Shown: positions 1 to 6,355, counted from the first letter of the stretch. The stretch: 9,742 nucleotides of DNA from Clostridiales bacterium (GCA_003517845.1 DOZU01000188.1:1-9742), one strand, 5' to 3'. Translations and numbers: made by a program. The notes: generated from the sequence alone by a model not told the origin.

Positions 1-184
1 CCGTGCCGCCCGAGTCGGCCAGGATGCCCAGGCACCGGGCTGAAGCAAAGCGTACTCCCGCCCGGCCGAGCACCTCCAGGGCCGCCTCATGCACTGATTT
101 CACGCCATCGGGACCGAGGATGGACAGGGCCAAGCGGGGACGGACGCGGCGGAGGGGACGGCGGGGGGGCAACGTCCCGGTCAT
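1..184 (-). CDS. MttB-family (trimethylamine/betaine) corrinoid methyltransferase, N-terminal fragment
   Basis: Only the first 61 codons are in the window; the gene continues past the left edge. MttB-superfamily enzymes transfer a methyl group from a quaternary or tertiary amine (trimethylamine, glycine betaine and relatives) to the cobalt of a partner corrinoid protein in the cytoplasm. After a basic, proline/arginine-rich leader (residues 1-20), the helix VHEAALEVLGRAGVR (residues 31-45), followed by a stretch ending ILADSGG, resembles the start of this family. The ATG at 184-182 overlaps the TGA of the upstream corrinoid gene as ATGA, so the two are translationally coupled, which is the arrangement expected for a methyltransferase and its corrinoid partner. 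The part that would show a pyrrolysine (in-frame TAG) or its absence lies outside the window, so substrate class cannot be decided. Family call is based on a short fragment plus context. Confidence 0.78.
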   Translation of the reverse strand, partial: MTGTLPPRRPLRRVRPRLALSILGPDGVKSVHEAALEVLGRAGVRFASARCLGILADSGGT

Positions 185-834
185 GACCTGAGGCCCCCGG
201 CCAGTTTTCTGGCGAGCGCGACCGCGGAGTTGGCGTCCTCGGCGTAACCATCCGCCCCGATCTCCTCGGACCAGGATGCGGTGACGGGGGCACCGCCCAC
301 CATGATCTGTACCCGCACTTCCGCTCGGCGGAAGAGGTCGATGACTTCCTTCTGCCGTACCATGGTCGTAGTGAGCAGCGCGGAGAGGCCAACGATTGAC
401 GGACGCAACTCGCGGGCGCGTTCGAGGAAAGTCGCCGCCGGCACGTCCACTCCAAGGTCCACCACTTCAAAACCGGCGGCTACGAGGAGCGAACCGACGA
501 TGCGTTTGCCGATCTCATGGATATCCCCTTCGACCGTGCCCAGGAGCACCCGCCCGAGGGTCAGACGGTCGCGGCGCGCGGCAGCCAGGTGAGGCTGAAC
601 CACAGCCAGGGCCCGCTGCATCGCCTCGCCTGCCGCAACCAACTCCGGAAGGAATTTCTCGCCCTTGCCGAACTCCTCGCCCACCCGTTCCAGGGCGGGC
701 ATGAAGCCCCGATTCAGGCAGTCAAGGGGATCGAGTCCCGCGGCGAGACCGCGCTCCGCCACCAGCCCTGCCGCTTCGATCTCGCCTTCGTAGACCACCC
801 GGTACATCTCCCCGAACAACTTGTCCCGTTCCAA
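181..834 (-). CDS. Corrinoid (B12-binding) methyltransferase partner protein, MttC/MtbC type
   Basis: This 217-residue protein has the usual length and two-part layout of the corrinoid shuttles for methylamine-type methyltransferases. Residues 1-90 are a helical B12-binding cap domain. From about residue 93 comes the Rossmann-like cobalamin domain: GTVEGDIHEIGK (99-110) contains the DxHxxG signature with His106 as the lower cobalt ligand, followed by GLSALLTT (149-156) and GGAPVT (180-185) that line the nucleotide tail. It would accept a methyl group from the MttB-like product encoded next and pass it to a second methyltransferase, normally one feeding tetrahydrofolate or coenzyme M; that enzyme is not in the window. 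The start is a TTG at 834-832, with AGAGGAG ending 9 nt upstream. It stops inside the ATG of the MttB gene. Substrate is not deducible from this subunit. Confidence 0.93.
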   Translation of the reverse strand: MERDKLFGEMYRVVYEGEIEAAGLVAERGLAAGLDPLDCLNRGFMPALERVGEEFGKGEKFLPELVAAGEAMQRALAVVQPHLAAARRDRLTLGRVLLGTVEGDIHEIGKRIVGSLLVAAGFEVVDLGVDVPAATFLERARELRPSIVGLSALLTTTMVRQKEVIDLFRRAEVRVQIMVGGAPVTASWSEEIGADGYAEDANSAVALARKLAGGLRS

Positions 835-843
835 GTCTCCTCA

Positions 844-850
844 CTCCTCT
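844..850 (-). promoter_or_regulatory. Ribosome binding site for the corrinoid protein gene
   Basis: AGAGGAG on the minus strand lies 9 nt before a TTG codon and supports that unusual start. A second GAGGAG at 842-837 sits only 2 nt from the TTG and is too close to be the main site. Confidence 0.6.
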
Positions 851-894
851 CGCCATGTCTCTCGGGCAGCTGCTCGCAGTCCCAGCCCTTGTAA

Positions 895-915
895 GGGCGG
901 GTTCCGAACCCGCCC
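895..915. repeat. Perfect 9-bp inverted repeat with GGGCGGGTT/AACCCGCCC arms
   Basis: Arms at 895-903 and 907-915 are exact complements around a 3-nt centre (CCG). There is no T-run on either side, so it is not a standard intrinsic terminator. It lies in the 185-nt gap between the symporter and the corrinoid gene, both on the minus strand. It could form a hairpin in the mRNA leader of the corrinoid operon, end transcripts from the symporter, or be a copy of a dispersed REP-like palindrome. The rest of the gap (835-1019) shows no gene and no convincing promoter. Confidence 0.6.
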
Positions 916-1019
916 CTGCCTCGGAAGGGCAGTCCGCCCGTCTTCCCGCCCCGCGGTACACCCAGGGGGCGCATCAGGGTTGATTTGCAAGAAACATGCC
1001 GGCCTGGGGACGTGAGCGC

Positions 1020-2399
1020 TCATGATTCCCCAGGGTCTACCGGGTCAAAGCGGGCCTTCCTCCTGGCCTGGACCTCCGCCAACTGCTCGCGCATGCGGTC
1101 CCGCGCCCGGCCGTGGATGGGATAGAGGACCAGGGCGCCGGCGGCAATGACCATGCCCAGGGCCGGCAAGCCGCTGACGAGCAATCGCAGTCCGTCCAGC
1201 GCCGCCGCGGGCTGCACGGCGAGAGCGGGATCGAAGCCGGTCCGGGCGAAGACTAGCGTGAAAGCGACCGCCTGCAGCGAGATGCTCAGGCGGATGATCA
1301 CGCCGTTGATCCCGTAATAGACGCCCTCCCGGCGGAGGCCGGTGCGGACTTCATCCGCATCGATCACCTCCGGCAGGAGCAGGTCGAGCACGATCATCAG
1401 GCCTGCCAGGGCCAGGCCGACCAGGAAGGCGGTCCCCGCCCCCTCCAGGACATTGCGCGCGAGGAAGAAAGGACTCAAGGCTGCGGCGAAGCCGGCCGCC
1501 GCGACCAGTGCCGTCTTCCGGGGCTCCCATCGAGCAGCCAGCCGGCTCCAGCCACGCAGCGCCAAGAAGGCGGCCACGAAGACCAGCGCAAGCAGGGCGG
1601 AGGTCGCGGCCTCACCGGCTTGCAGGACGTACTTGGCGTAGAAGGGGAAGGCCGACGACAAGGTGACGAAGGCGAAGTTGACGGCCACGTGGGTCAGGAG
1701 TACCAGCGCAAACGGCCGATTGGCCAGTGCGTGACGCAGCGCGGGCAAGGGGGCGAGCGGCTGGCCCGCGGCGAACTCGGGCCGTTCGCGCGCTCCCCAT
1801 GCCGACAGTAAGAAGAAGATGCTGCCTATGCCGGCGAACAGGATGCCCAGGCCCGCCCAGCCGATGCGAGTCCACAGGAGAGGCGGGGCGGCGACGGCCG
1901 CAATCGTCCCGATGATGCGGAAGGATTGACGCACGGCGGCTAGCTGTGCCCGCTCTCCCGGTTGTACCGCTATCTCGGGGAACAGCGCGGCCCAGTTGAG
2001 TACGACCAGCGTGTAGAAGAAGTCGAACAGGAACACGGTCCCGAGCAGCCAGAGCAGGACCTGGGTCGCGCGCAGGCCTTCGGGTGGCGCCCACAGCGTG
2101 GCATACGTCAGGGCCAGCGGCAGGGCACCCAGGAACATGTAGGGCCGCCGGCGGCCCCAACGGGTGCGCGTGCGGTCGGACCAGTAACCGACGAGCAGGT
2201 CGTTGGCGGCGTTCCACAGTCCAAAGGTGCCCATGATCGCCCCGACGGCCACGGCCGGCACCCGCAACACATCCACGTAGAAAAACACGATATAGGTGGC
2301 GAAGGATTGATATAGCAGCGCCGAGGGAAGCGCTCCCCCGGCATACCAGAAATTCTCCCGCGGGCCGGCGCTCAACCCGATTCGTTCCGGATGCTTCAT
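1020..2399 (-). CDS. GPH-family (MelB-like) sugar/cation symporter, MFS fold
   Basis: This 459-residue membrane protein has about twelve hydrophobic segments, the size usual for glycoside-pentoside-hexuronide:cation symporters. The signature of the family lies in the first half: NAANDLLVGYWSDRTRTRWG (63-82) followed by RRRPY, matching the N-D-x(2)-G-x(3)-D-R-T-x-(S/T)-R-W-G-R-R-R-P loop between helices 2 and 3. A second family motif, VIDADEVRTGLRREGVYYGI (345-364), corresponds to the cytoplasmic loop between helices 10 and 11. The Asp-Pro usual in the first motif is Asp-Leu here. It probably moves a sugar, glycoside or other small organic solute with a cation across the inner membrane; the substrate is unknown. 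The ATG at 2399 is preceded only by a weak purine stretch. A 185-nt gap separates it from the downstream corrinoid gene, so co-transcription is possible but unproven. Confidence 0.9.
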   Translation of the reverse strand: MKHPERIGLSAGPRENFWYAGGALPSALLYQSFATYIVFFYVDVLRVPAVAVGAIMGTFGLWNAANDLLVGYWSDRTRTRWGRRRPYMFLGALPLALTYATLWAPPEGLRATQVLLWLLGTVFLFDFFYTLVVLNWAALFPEIAVQPGERAQLAAVRQSFRIIGTIAAVAAPPLLWTRIGWAGLGILFAGIGSIFFLLSAWGARERPEFAAGQPLAPLPALRHALANRPFALVLLTHVAVNFAFVTLSSAFPFYAKYVLQAGEAATSALLALVFVAAFLALRGWSRLAARWEPRKTALVAAAGFAAALSPFFLARNVLEGAGTAFLVGLALAGLMIVLDLLLPEVIDADEVRTGLRREGVYYGINGVIIRLSISLQAVAFTLVFARTGFDPALAVQPAAALDGLRLLVSGLPALGMVIAAGALVLYPIHGRARDRMREQLAEVQARRKARFDPVDPGES

Positions 2400-2553
2400 A
2401 TCCGCCGTCCCGCCATGCGGGAGATGCCAATCCCCCCATCCCGGGCCTCACGATAGACTTTCGGTGCCAAACTGGACCTTCCCTGCCGGCAACTGGGATG
2501 ATGGTCTGGTCAGCCGCCCGGCGCCATCCCCCAGCGCAGACCCGCGATAACCG

Positions 2554-2584
2554 CAGCTCCTCCGGCGACATGGAGGCTGAGCTG
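2554..2584. repeat. Interrupted inverted repeat upstream of the sleB-like promoter
   Basis: CAGCTCCTCC (2554-2563) pairs with GGAGG (2572-2576) and AGCTG (2580-2584), giving ten base pairs with a 3-nt bulge (CTG) and an 8-nt loop. It ends 22 nt before the proposed -35 box. This position would suit a regulator-binding site, but nothing identifies the regulator and it could be coincidental in GC-rich DNA. Confidence 0.4.
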
Positions 2585-2606
2585 CTGATACAGATGGTTT
2601 CGTGGC

Positions 2607-2635
2607 TTGGCCTCAAGCCCCTCGGCTGGTAGAAT
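2607..2635 (+). promoter_or_regulatory. Candidate sigma-A type promoter for the sleB-like gene
   Basis: TTGGCC (2607-2612) and TAGAAT (2630-2635) are separated by exactly 17 nt, four and five matches to TTGACA and TATAAT. The start of transcription would lie near 2642, leaving a leader of about 35 nt containing the strong ribosome site at 2663-2669. If the gene is sporulation-specific, a forespore sigma factor might be expected instead; I cannot tell these apart with certainty. Confidence 0.5.
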
Positions 2636-2676
2636 GGCCAATGGAGCATGGATACGCTGGATGAGGAGGAAGCTAC

Positions 2677-3432
2677 GTGTTAGCCAAATCAATTGCACGG
2701 CTGAGCCATCTCGCCATCGCCGCGGTGGCCTTCCTGGCCCTGCTCTTCATCGTGGCCGGGCAGGTGGAGGCCGCATCTTTCCGTCATACGGTGGCGCCGG
2801 GACAGACCCTCGAGCATATTGGACGCCGCTTCCGGGTGACGGTCGGCGACTTGCTGCGCTATAACCGGATGTCCGGCTCGCAACTGCTCGCCGGCCAGAG
2901 CATCGGCATTCCCGGGGTGGCGGCGCACCTCGTCCAGCCGGGCGAGACCATGTCCGGCTTGGCGCGACGCTACGGCACTACCGCGGAACTCATCCGGCGG
3001 ATGAACCAGCTCGGAACCGACCGGCTGCAGGCCGGGCAGACCTTGGCCATCTTCCGGTCCCCGCCGCCGCCGCTCAGCTTGCCGGACCTCCGGCTGTTGG
3101 CCCGGATGATCTGGGCCGAGGCGGAGGGCGAATCGCATCGCGGCCGGGTGGCGGTGGGCGCCGTCATCCTCAACCGGATGGTGCATCCCTTGTTTCCCCG
3201 TACCTTGCAGGAGGTGCTATTCCAGCCTCGCCAGTTCCAGCCGGTGGGGGACGGCCGCTTCTGGCAGGTGCTGGCAGGCGAAGAAGCCCTGCGCGCCGCC
3301 CGCGATGCCGTCGCGGGCCTGGACCCGACCGGTGGGGCGCTATACTTCTACAACCCCTACCGGTCCACCAGCCGCTGGATCTTCACCCGTCCGGTGCTGA
3401 TGCGGATCGGCGACCATCTCTTCACCTACTGA
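2677..3432 (+). CDS. Secreted LysM-containing SleB-family cell wall hydrolase (spore cortex lytic type)
   Basis: This 251-residue protein would cut peptidoglycan, most likely in the spore cortex during germination. Residues 1-33 form a signal peptide (basic start, long hydrophobic core, AxA-like end at VEAAS). Two LysM peptidoglycan-binding repeats follow, about 36-79 and 84-126, each starting with a HTVAPGQTL or HLVQPGETM element. A proline hinge (PPPPLSLP, 129-136) leads to the Hydrolase_2/SleB domain, 138-251, with the family core LLARMIWAEAEGE (140-152), which carries the conserved glutamate, then AVGAVILNRM and the GGALYFYNP element (219-227). Known SleB proteins carry a different N-terminal binding domain; the LysM-fused form is a recognised variant in clostridia. 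The start is GTG with AGGAGG 7 nt upstream. No ypeB partner gene lies nearby. The cortex role is inferred from family; a vegetative wall role is possible. Confidence 0.93.
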   Translation: MLAKSIARLSHLAIAAVAFLALLFIVAGQVEAASFRHTVAPGQTLEHIGRRFRVTVGDLLRYNRMSGSQLLAGQSIGIPGVAAHLVQPGETMSGLARRYGTTAELIRRMNQLGTDRLQAGQTLAIFRSPPPPLSLPDLRLLARMIWAEAEGESHRGRVAVGAVILNRMVHPLFPRTLQEVLFQPRQFQPVGDGRFWQVLAGEEALRAARDAVAGLDPTGGALYFYNPYRSTSRWIFTRPVLMRIGDHLFTY

Positions 3433-3459
3433 GCCACCGGCCCTCCCGGGCGGGATTCG

Positions 3460-3723
3460 CTACCGGCAGGTCTGGCAGCTGGTGCGGCTGCAAGAGGTGC
3501 AACTTGAACCGCCGAGGGTCGTCGAGGTCCCGCTGCTACTGCGGGAGAACGCGGCAAAAGTCGACACGCAGCGTCGCAGCCGCGTTCCCCCGCACCCGGG
3601 GCAACTGAGGGATGCACCGGTCTCGCCCATGCGGCAGAGGGTTTCGAACTTGCGGTCGCAGTCCTGGCACTTGAACTCGTAGATGGGCACGCGCATCGCC
3701 TCCGCAAGTGATGCCGTGATCAT
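3460..3723 (-). CDS. FmdB-family small zinc-ribbon protein
   Basis: The 87-residue product has the FmdB/CxxC_CxxC_SSSS zinc ribbon: VPIYEFKCQDC (12-22) and CPGCGG (41-46) supply four cysteines in two CxxC pairs, followed by RRCVSTFAAFS and a serine/glycine tail that ends with two further CxxC pairs (75/78 and 83/86). Members are putative regulatory or metal-binding proteins of uncertain function. Two starts are credible. The ATG at 3723 has AAGGAG 9 nt upstream followed by TGATC, close to the full anti-16S sequence. The GTG at 3690 has GGAGG 8 nt upstream and would give the family's usual beginning (M-P-I-Y-E). The longer start adds eleven residues not typical of the family. The gene converges on the sleB-like gene with a 27-nt gap and is divergent from yitT. 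Confidence 0.85.
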   Translation of the reverse strand: MITASLAEAMRVPIYEFKCQDCDRKFETLCRMGETGASLSCPGCGGTRLRRCVSTFAAFSRSSSGTSTTLGGSSCTSCSRTSCQTCR

Positions 3724-3738
3724 TCTAGATCACTCCTT
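3699..3738 (-). promoter_or_regulatory. Two competing ribosome sites for the FmdB-family gene
   Basis: On the minus strand, AAGGAG (3738-3733) serves the ATG at 3723 and GGAGG (3703-3699) serves the GTG at 3690. Both spacings (9 and 8 nt) are good, so the start is undecided. The family alignment favours the GTG; the stronger site and ATG codon favour 3723. Confidence 0.55.
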
Positions 3739-3837
3739 GCCGGACGTAAATCCCCTGTCCCATGGTTGCCCTCCTCCGCAGGAAAACAGGAGTTCCCGGT
3801 CCAATAGGAGCGGGCAGGGGAGGGGAGGCGTCCCGCC

Positions 3838-4677
3838 ATGAGCAGGCTCAGCGGGAAGGAACTCCTGTGGATCGCCGGCGGGGCCCTGGTGATGGCCATC
3901 GGGACGAACGGCTTCGTCCTGCCCAACGGCCTGGGCCAGGGGGGATTTGCCGGGTTGTCGATCATAGCCCACCGCCTTACGGGGATTCCCCTGGCCGCCA
4001 TCTATGGCGCGGTGAACGTGCCCATCCTCACCTTCGGTTACCTGCGACTGGGCCGTAGGTTCACGGAACGGGCGGTCATCGGAGCCGCTCTCTTTACCCT
4101 GGCCCTTCACGTCACCCGCCAAGTCCAGTTCCCGATGGACGACCTGCTGTTGGCCACGCTTTACGGCGGGGTAGTCGGCGGCCTGGGCTGGGGGCTCATG
4201 CTCCGGGCCGGCGGCACTTCGGGCGGGATGGATATCCTCGCCTGGTACCTCAAGCGCCACCACGGGATCTCCCTCACCGCCACCTACACGGTGGCCGACG
4301 CGATCATCCTGTCCGCGGTCGCCTTGACTCTGGGCACCAGCACCGCGTTCTACGCCTTGATCATCACTTTCGTCGGGGGAAGGGTCGGCGAGTACCTCCA
4401 AGAGGGCATAGCGCGGGCCAAGGCGGCCATCATCATCTCGGACCGGCCCGAGGCCATTGCCCGGGTGATCATGGACGATTTCTCCCGGGGACTGACCTAC
4501 CTCAGCGGCTCGGGCGGCTACACTTCCGTCGAGCGCCGAGTCATCCTGGTGGTGGTGAGCATCCGCGAACTCGCCCGGCTGAAAGTCGCGATCCAGGATG
4601 TCGACCCCCGCGCCTTCGTGATCGTCACGGATGTGACGGAAGTCATGGGCGAGGGGTTCGAGCGCCGCTCGCTATAG
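3838..4677 (+). CDS. YitT-family membrane protein (DUF161 repeats plus DUF2179)
   Basis: This 279-residue protein matches the YitT family of Bacillota in length and layout. Residues 8-200 hold about five to six membrane segments with the family's glycine-rich motifs: GFVLPNGLGQGGFAGLSII (25-43) and GGTSGGMDILA (125-135). The C-terminal soluble domain (about 218-275) is DUF2179: RGLTYLSGSGGYTS (217-230), then a VxVVVSIRE strand, and DPRAFVIVTDVTEVMGEGF (256-274). The molecular function is not established; a role in transport or signalling at the membrane is only presumed. The ATG is preceded by GGGGAGG at 9 nt (3822-3828). It is divergent from the FmdB-family gene across 114 nt, in which I see no clear promoter pair, and converges on the ZIP gene with a 43-nt gap. 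Confidence 0.93.
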   Translation: MSRLSGKELLWIAGGALVMAIGTNGFVLPNGLGQGGFAGLSIIAHRLTGIPLAAIYGAVNVPILTFGYLRLGRRFTERAVIGAALFTLALHVTRQVQFPMDDLLLATLYGGVVGGLGWGLMLRAGGTSGGMDILAWYLKRHHGISLTATYTVADAIILSAVALTLGTSTAFYALIITFVGGRVGEYLQEGIARAKAAIIISDRPEAIARVIMDDFSRGLTYLSGSGGYTSVERRVILVVVSIRELARLKVAIQDVDPRAFVIVTDVTEVMGEGFERRSL

Positions 4678-4692
4678 GGGAAACCAGGCCAA

Positions 4693-4715
4693 GCCGGTTT
4701 CGCGGGCCGACCGGC
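4693..4715. terminator. Candidate hairpin between convergent yitT-like and ZIP genes
   Basis: GCCGGT (4693-4698) and ACCGGC (4710-4715) form a 6-bp stem with an 11-nt loop in the 43-nt gap between two convergent stop codons. Location suits a shared terminator, but neither side has a T-run and the stem is short, so it may not terminate on its own. Confidence 0.3.
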
Positions 4716-4720
4716 GACGG

Positions 4721-5461
4721 TCAGCCCAGCAGGTGACCCAGGGCCATCATCAGCAGGAAGCCCACCACCACCCCGGCCGTGGCCTCCACCTGGTGTCCGC
4801 CCCGATGACTCTCGGGGATGAGTTCGTCGGATACCACATACAGCATGGCCCCGCCCGCGAGCGCCAGTCCCCAGGGCAAGACGGCGGCTACCGCCCCCAC
4901 GACGGCCGCCCCGACCAGCGCCGCAGCCGGTTCCGCCAACCCGGTGAGCGTGGCCAACCCCACGGCGGGCCACGGGCGATAGCCTTCCCGGAAGAAGGCG
5001 GTGGCCACCGCCAGACCCTCGGGCAAGTTGTGCAAGCCGATGGCTACGGCCAGCGCGATCGCCGCGCCGAGCTGGCCCGACCCGAAGATCACGCCGACTG
5101 CCAGGCCTTCGGGGATGTTGTGGAGGGCTATGGCCAGGAAGAGCAGCCAGGCCCGACTCATCCCCGAAGCGGGGCCTTCGCCGATGCCCTGAAAGTGGGC
5201 GTGCGGTACCCGGCGGTCGAGCAGGTAGATGAAGCCCGCCCCCAGCAGTAACCCGCCTCCGGCCGGAACGAGGCCGCCCAGCTCCAGGGCGGGACTCAGC
5301 AAGCCGAAGGCGGTGGCCGCCAACATGACTCCGGCGGTGAAGCCGAGCATGCCGTCAAGTAACGGGCGGGATAGCCGCCCCCTCAGTACCAGCAGCGGCG
5401 TGGCCCCCACCCCGGTGGCCAGGCCCGCCAGGAGACTTGCCAGGAAGCCGGTGAGAATCAT
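4721..5461 (-). CDS. ZIP-family divalent metal transporter (GufA/ZupT-like)
   Basis: This 246-residue protein with about eight membrane segments belongs to the ZIP family, which carries zinc, iron or manganese into the cytoplasm. The two metal-site helices are clear: ALHNIPEGLAVG (112-123, with His114, Asn115, Glu118) and GLHNLPEGLAVA (142-153, with His144, Asn145, Glu148). They are followed by GLAEP (174-178) and SDELIPESHR (211-220), which is also typical of the bacterial GufA/ZupT branch. The loop between helices 3 and 4 (about 84-100) has only two histidines, at 87 and 89, so the variable metal-binding loop is short. The ATG at 5461 has GAGGGAG 10 nt upstream. No metal-regulator gene or Zur/Fur-like box was recognised near it. 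Metal specificity cannot be read from sequence alone. Confidence 0.93.
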   Translation of the reverse strand: MILTGFLASLLAGLATGVGATPLLVLRGRLSRPLLDGMLGFTAGVMLAATAFGLLSPALELGGLVPAGGGLLLGAGFIYLLDRRVPHAHFQGIGEGPASGMSRAWLLFLAIALHNIPEGLAVGVIFGSGQLGAAIALAVAIGLHNLPEGLAVATAFFREGYRPWPAVGLATLTGLAEPAAALVGAAVVGAVAAVLPWGLALAGGAMLYVVSDELIPESHRGGHQVEATAGVVVGFLLMMALGHLLG

Positions 5462-5490
5462 GCCAATGCAACTCCCTCGTCGCTACCCGG

Positions 5491-5500
5491 ATGATATAAT
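5491..5500. promoter_or_regulatory. AT-rich -10-like element between ZIP and methyltransferase genes
   Basis: Within GC-rich DNA this stretch reads TGATATAAT on the plus strand, a perfect extended -10 (TG-N-TATAAT). No matching -35 is seen. On the minus strand the same bases read ATTATATCAT, which includes TATCAT and would place a start of transcription about 20-25 nt before the ZIP ATG. The minus reading makes biological sense for ZIP; the plus reading would produce RNA antisense to the methyltransferase gene. Confidence 0.4.
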
Positions 5501-5541
5501 TCGTTCCCTATGCCGGCAGGACGATCCTGCTCCTCGAGACA

Positions 5542-6300
5542 CTATTCAGCCGGTCCGCGGCCAGCGAAGCTCCAGTGGCGCCGGGAGGCGGGGGTAGCAG
5601 GCCGGAGGATCCTGACCGTCCGGTGAGTGATCCGGCGGCGTCTGGCCAGCCAGAAGCGGTATCCGGCGCCGATCTGCCACTGCACGGTCTCGAGCGGCAT
5701 GGGCCGCAAGATGCGGCGTAGCCCGAGTCCGGCGGGGAGGAAACCATAGCCGCGGAGGCGGGCCCGCCTTCCGACCAGGTAATGACGGACCCGCAGCCGC
5801 AGCGGACCCGACCAGGCGAAGTTGACCATCATCAGACCGCCTGGTCGGACGGATGCGACCAGGTGGCCGAGTACCCTCGACCATTCGTCCGGAGGCACGC
5901 ATTCCATCAGGTCGCAACACCAGATGCCGTGGAAATCCCGGGGGAGTTCGGGCAGGTCGCGGACGTCAGCCCGGATCACCTCGGCGCCGGGCAGTCTCTC
6001 CCGGGCGCGCCGCAGGGCGGCGGCCGACCGATCGAGCCCGGTCACGGCCAGGCCGGCGGCGGCGAAGGAGGGCCAGCATTTCCCCGTCCCACAGCCGGCG
6101 TCGAGGACACGATCCCCGGGGCGGAGTCCGTCGATGAAGCGCTCGAGGACTTGCCCGTGAGCGGCCGACAGGCCGCCAACGGGGGCGCCGGTTCTCGGGT
6201 TCAGCCTGCTCGCACGAATCCTCCTCCGCCGCAGCCGGCTGATGGCCACTCGCAAGCTCAGCCCTCCCTCCCGAACGTGCGACCAGGATTCGCGGCCCAT
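5542..6300 (-). CDS. Class I SAM-dependent methyltransferase, substrate unknown
   Basis: The 252-residue protein has a Rossmann-type methyltransferase core. The glycine-rich SAM-binding motif I is VLDAGCGTGK (65-74), the acidic ribose contact is Asp90 in VTGLDRS, then ADVRDLPELP (111-120), and the motif IV region is GIWCCDLMECVPPDEW (125-140), followed by VRPGGLMMVNFAW (151-163). This matches the UbiE/Methyltransf_11-type group, which acts on small molecules, lipids or other substrates. The C-terminal third (165-252) is strongly basic with many arginines and may bind a membrane surface or nucleic acid. I chose the ATG at 6300 rather than one 33 nt upstream because GGAGGAG lies 8 nt before it while the upstream ATG has no such site. 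It is divergent from the PHP gene. Neighbours do not reveal its substrate. Confidence 0.88.
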   Translation of the reverse strand: MGRESWSHVREGGLSLRVAISRLRRRRIRASRLNPRTGAPVGGLSAAHGQVLERFIDGLRPGDRVLDAGCGTGKCWPSFAAAGLAVTGLDRSAAALRRARERLPGAEVIRADVRDLPELPRDFHGIWCCDLMECVPPDEWSRVLGHLVASVRPGGLMMVNFAWSGPLRLRVRHYLVGRRARLRGYGFLPAGLGLRRILRPMPLETVQWQIGAGYRFWLARRRRITHRTVRILRPATPASRRHWSFAGRGPAE

Positions 6301-6308
6301 CGGGACGT

Positions 6309-6315
6309 CTCCTCC
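6309..6315 (-). promoter_or_regulatory. Ribosome site that fixes the methyltransferase start
   Basis: GGAGGAG on the minus strand, 8 nt before the ATG at 6300. It would lie inside the coding region if the longer frame from 6333 were used, so it argues for the shorter protein. Confidence 0.7.
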
Positions 6316-6355
6316 GTCGGCCGCGCGGACCATGAGTGCCCGGCCCCGGCCATGA

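Larger units (their letters stand above)
2400..2676. other. Divergent control region between symporter and sleB-like gene
   Basis: This 277-nt gap has no supported gene. It holds the sleB-side promoter (2607-2635), an inverted repeat just before it (2554-2584), and a small hairpin (CCCGC/GCGGG, 2409-2421) right in front of the symporter start. I find no convincing -35/-10 pair for the leftward symporter transcript. Confidence 0.5.

Noticed and set aside
841..1023. Several short frames on both strands in the gap before the corrinoid gene
   Set aside because: They translate the palindromic GC-rich repeat and its flanks, overlap each other on both strands, and have no family resemblance.
1612..2649. 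Long 345-codon minus-strand frame overlapping the symporter
   Set aside because: It is out of frame with the symporter, low in hydrophobic order and rich in Arg/Pro/Gly, as expected for a shadow frame in GC-rich DNA; the symporter frame has clear family motifs.
2510..2698. 62-codon minus-strand frame upstream of the sleB-like gene
   Set aside because: It covers the promoter, ribosome site and first codons of the sleB-like gene on the other strand and matches nothing recognisable.
3730..4401. 223-codon minus-strand frame opposite yitT
   Set aside because: Gln/Gly/Asp-rich composition without any motif, and the plus strand carries a clear YitT protein.
5510..5626. Possible 38-codon leaderless small protein on the plus strand after the TATAAT
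   Set aside because: Arg/Ser-rich composition, no ribosome site, fully antisense to the end of the methyltransferase gene for most of its length; kept only as a transcription-signal observation.
6300..6333. Longer methyltransferase start at the ATG at 6333
   Set aside because: No ribosome site precedes it, while the ATG at 6300 has GGAGGAG at ideal spacing.
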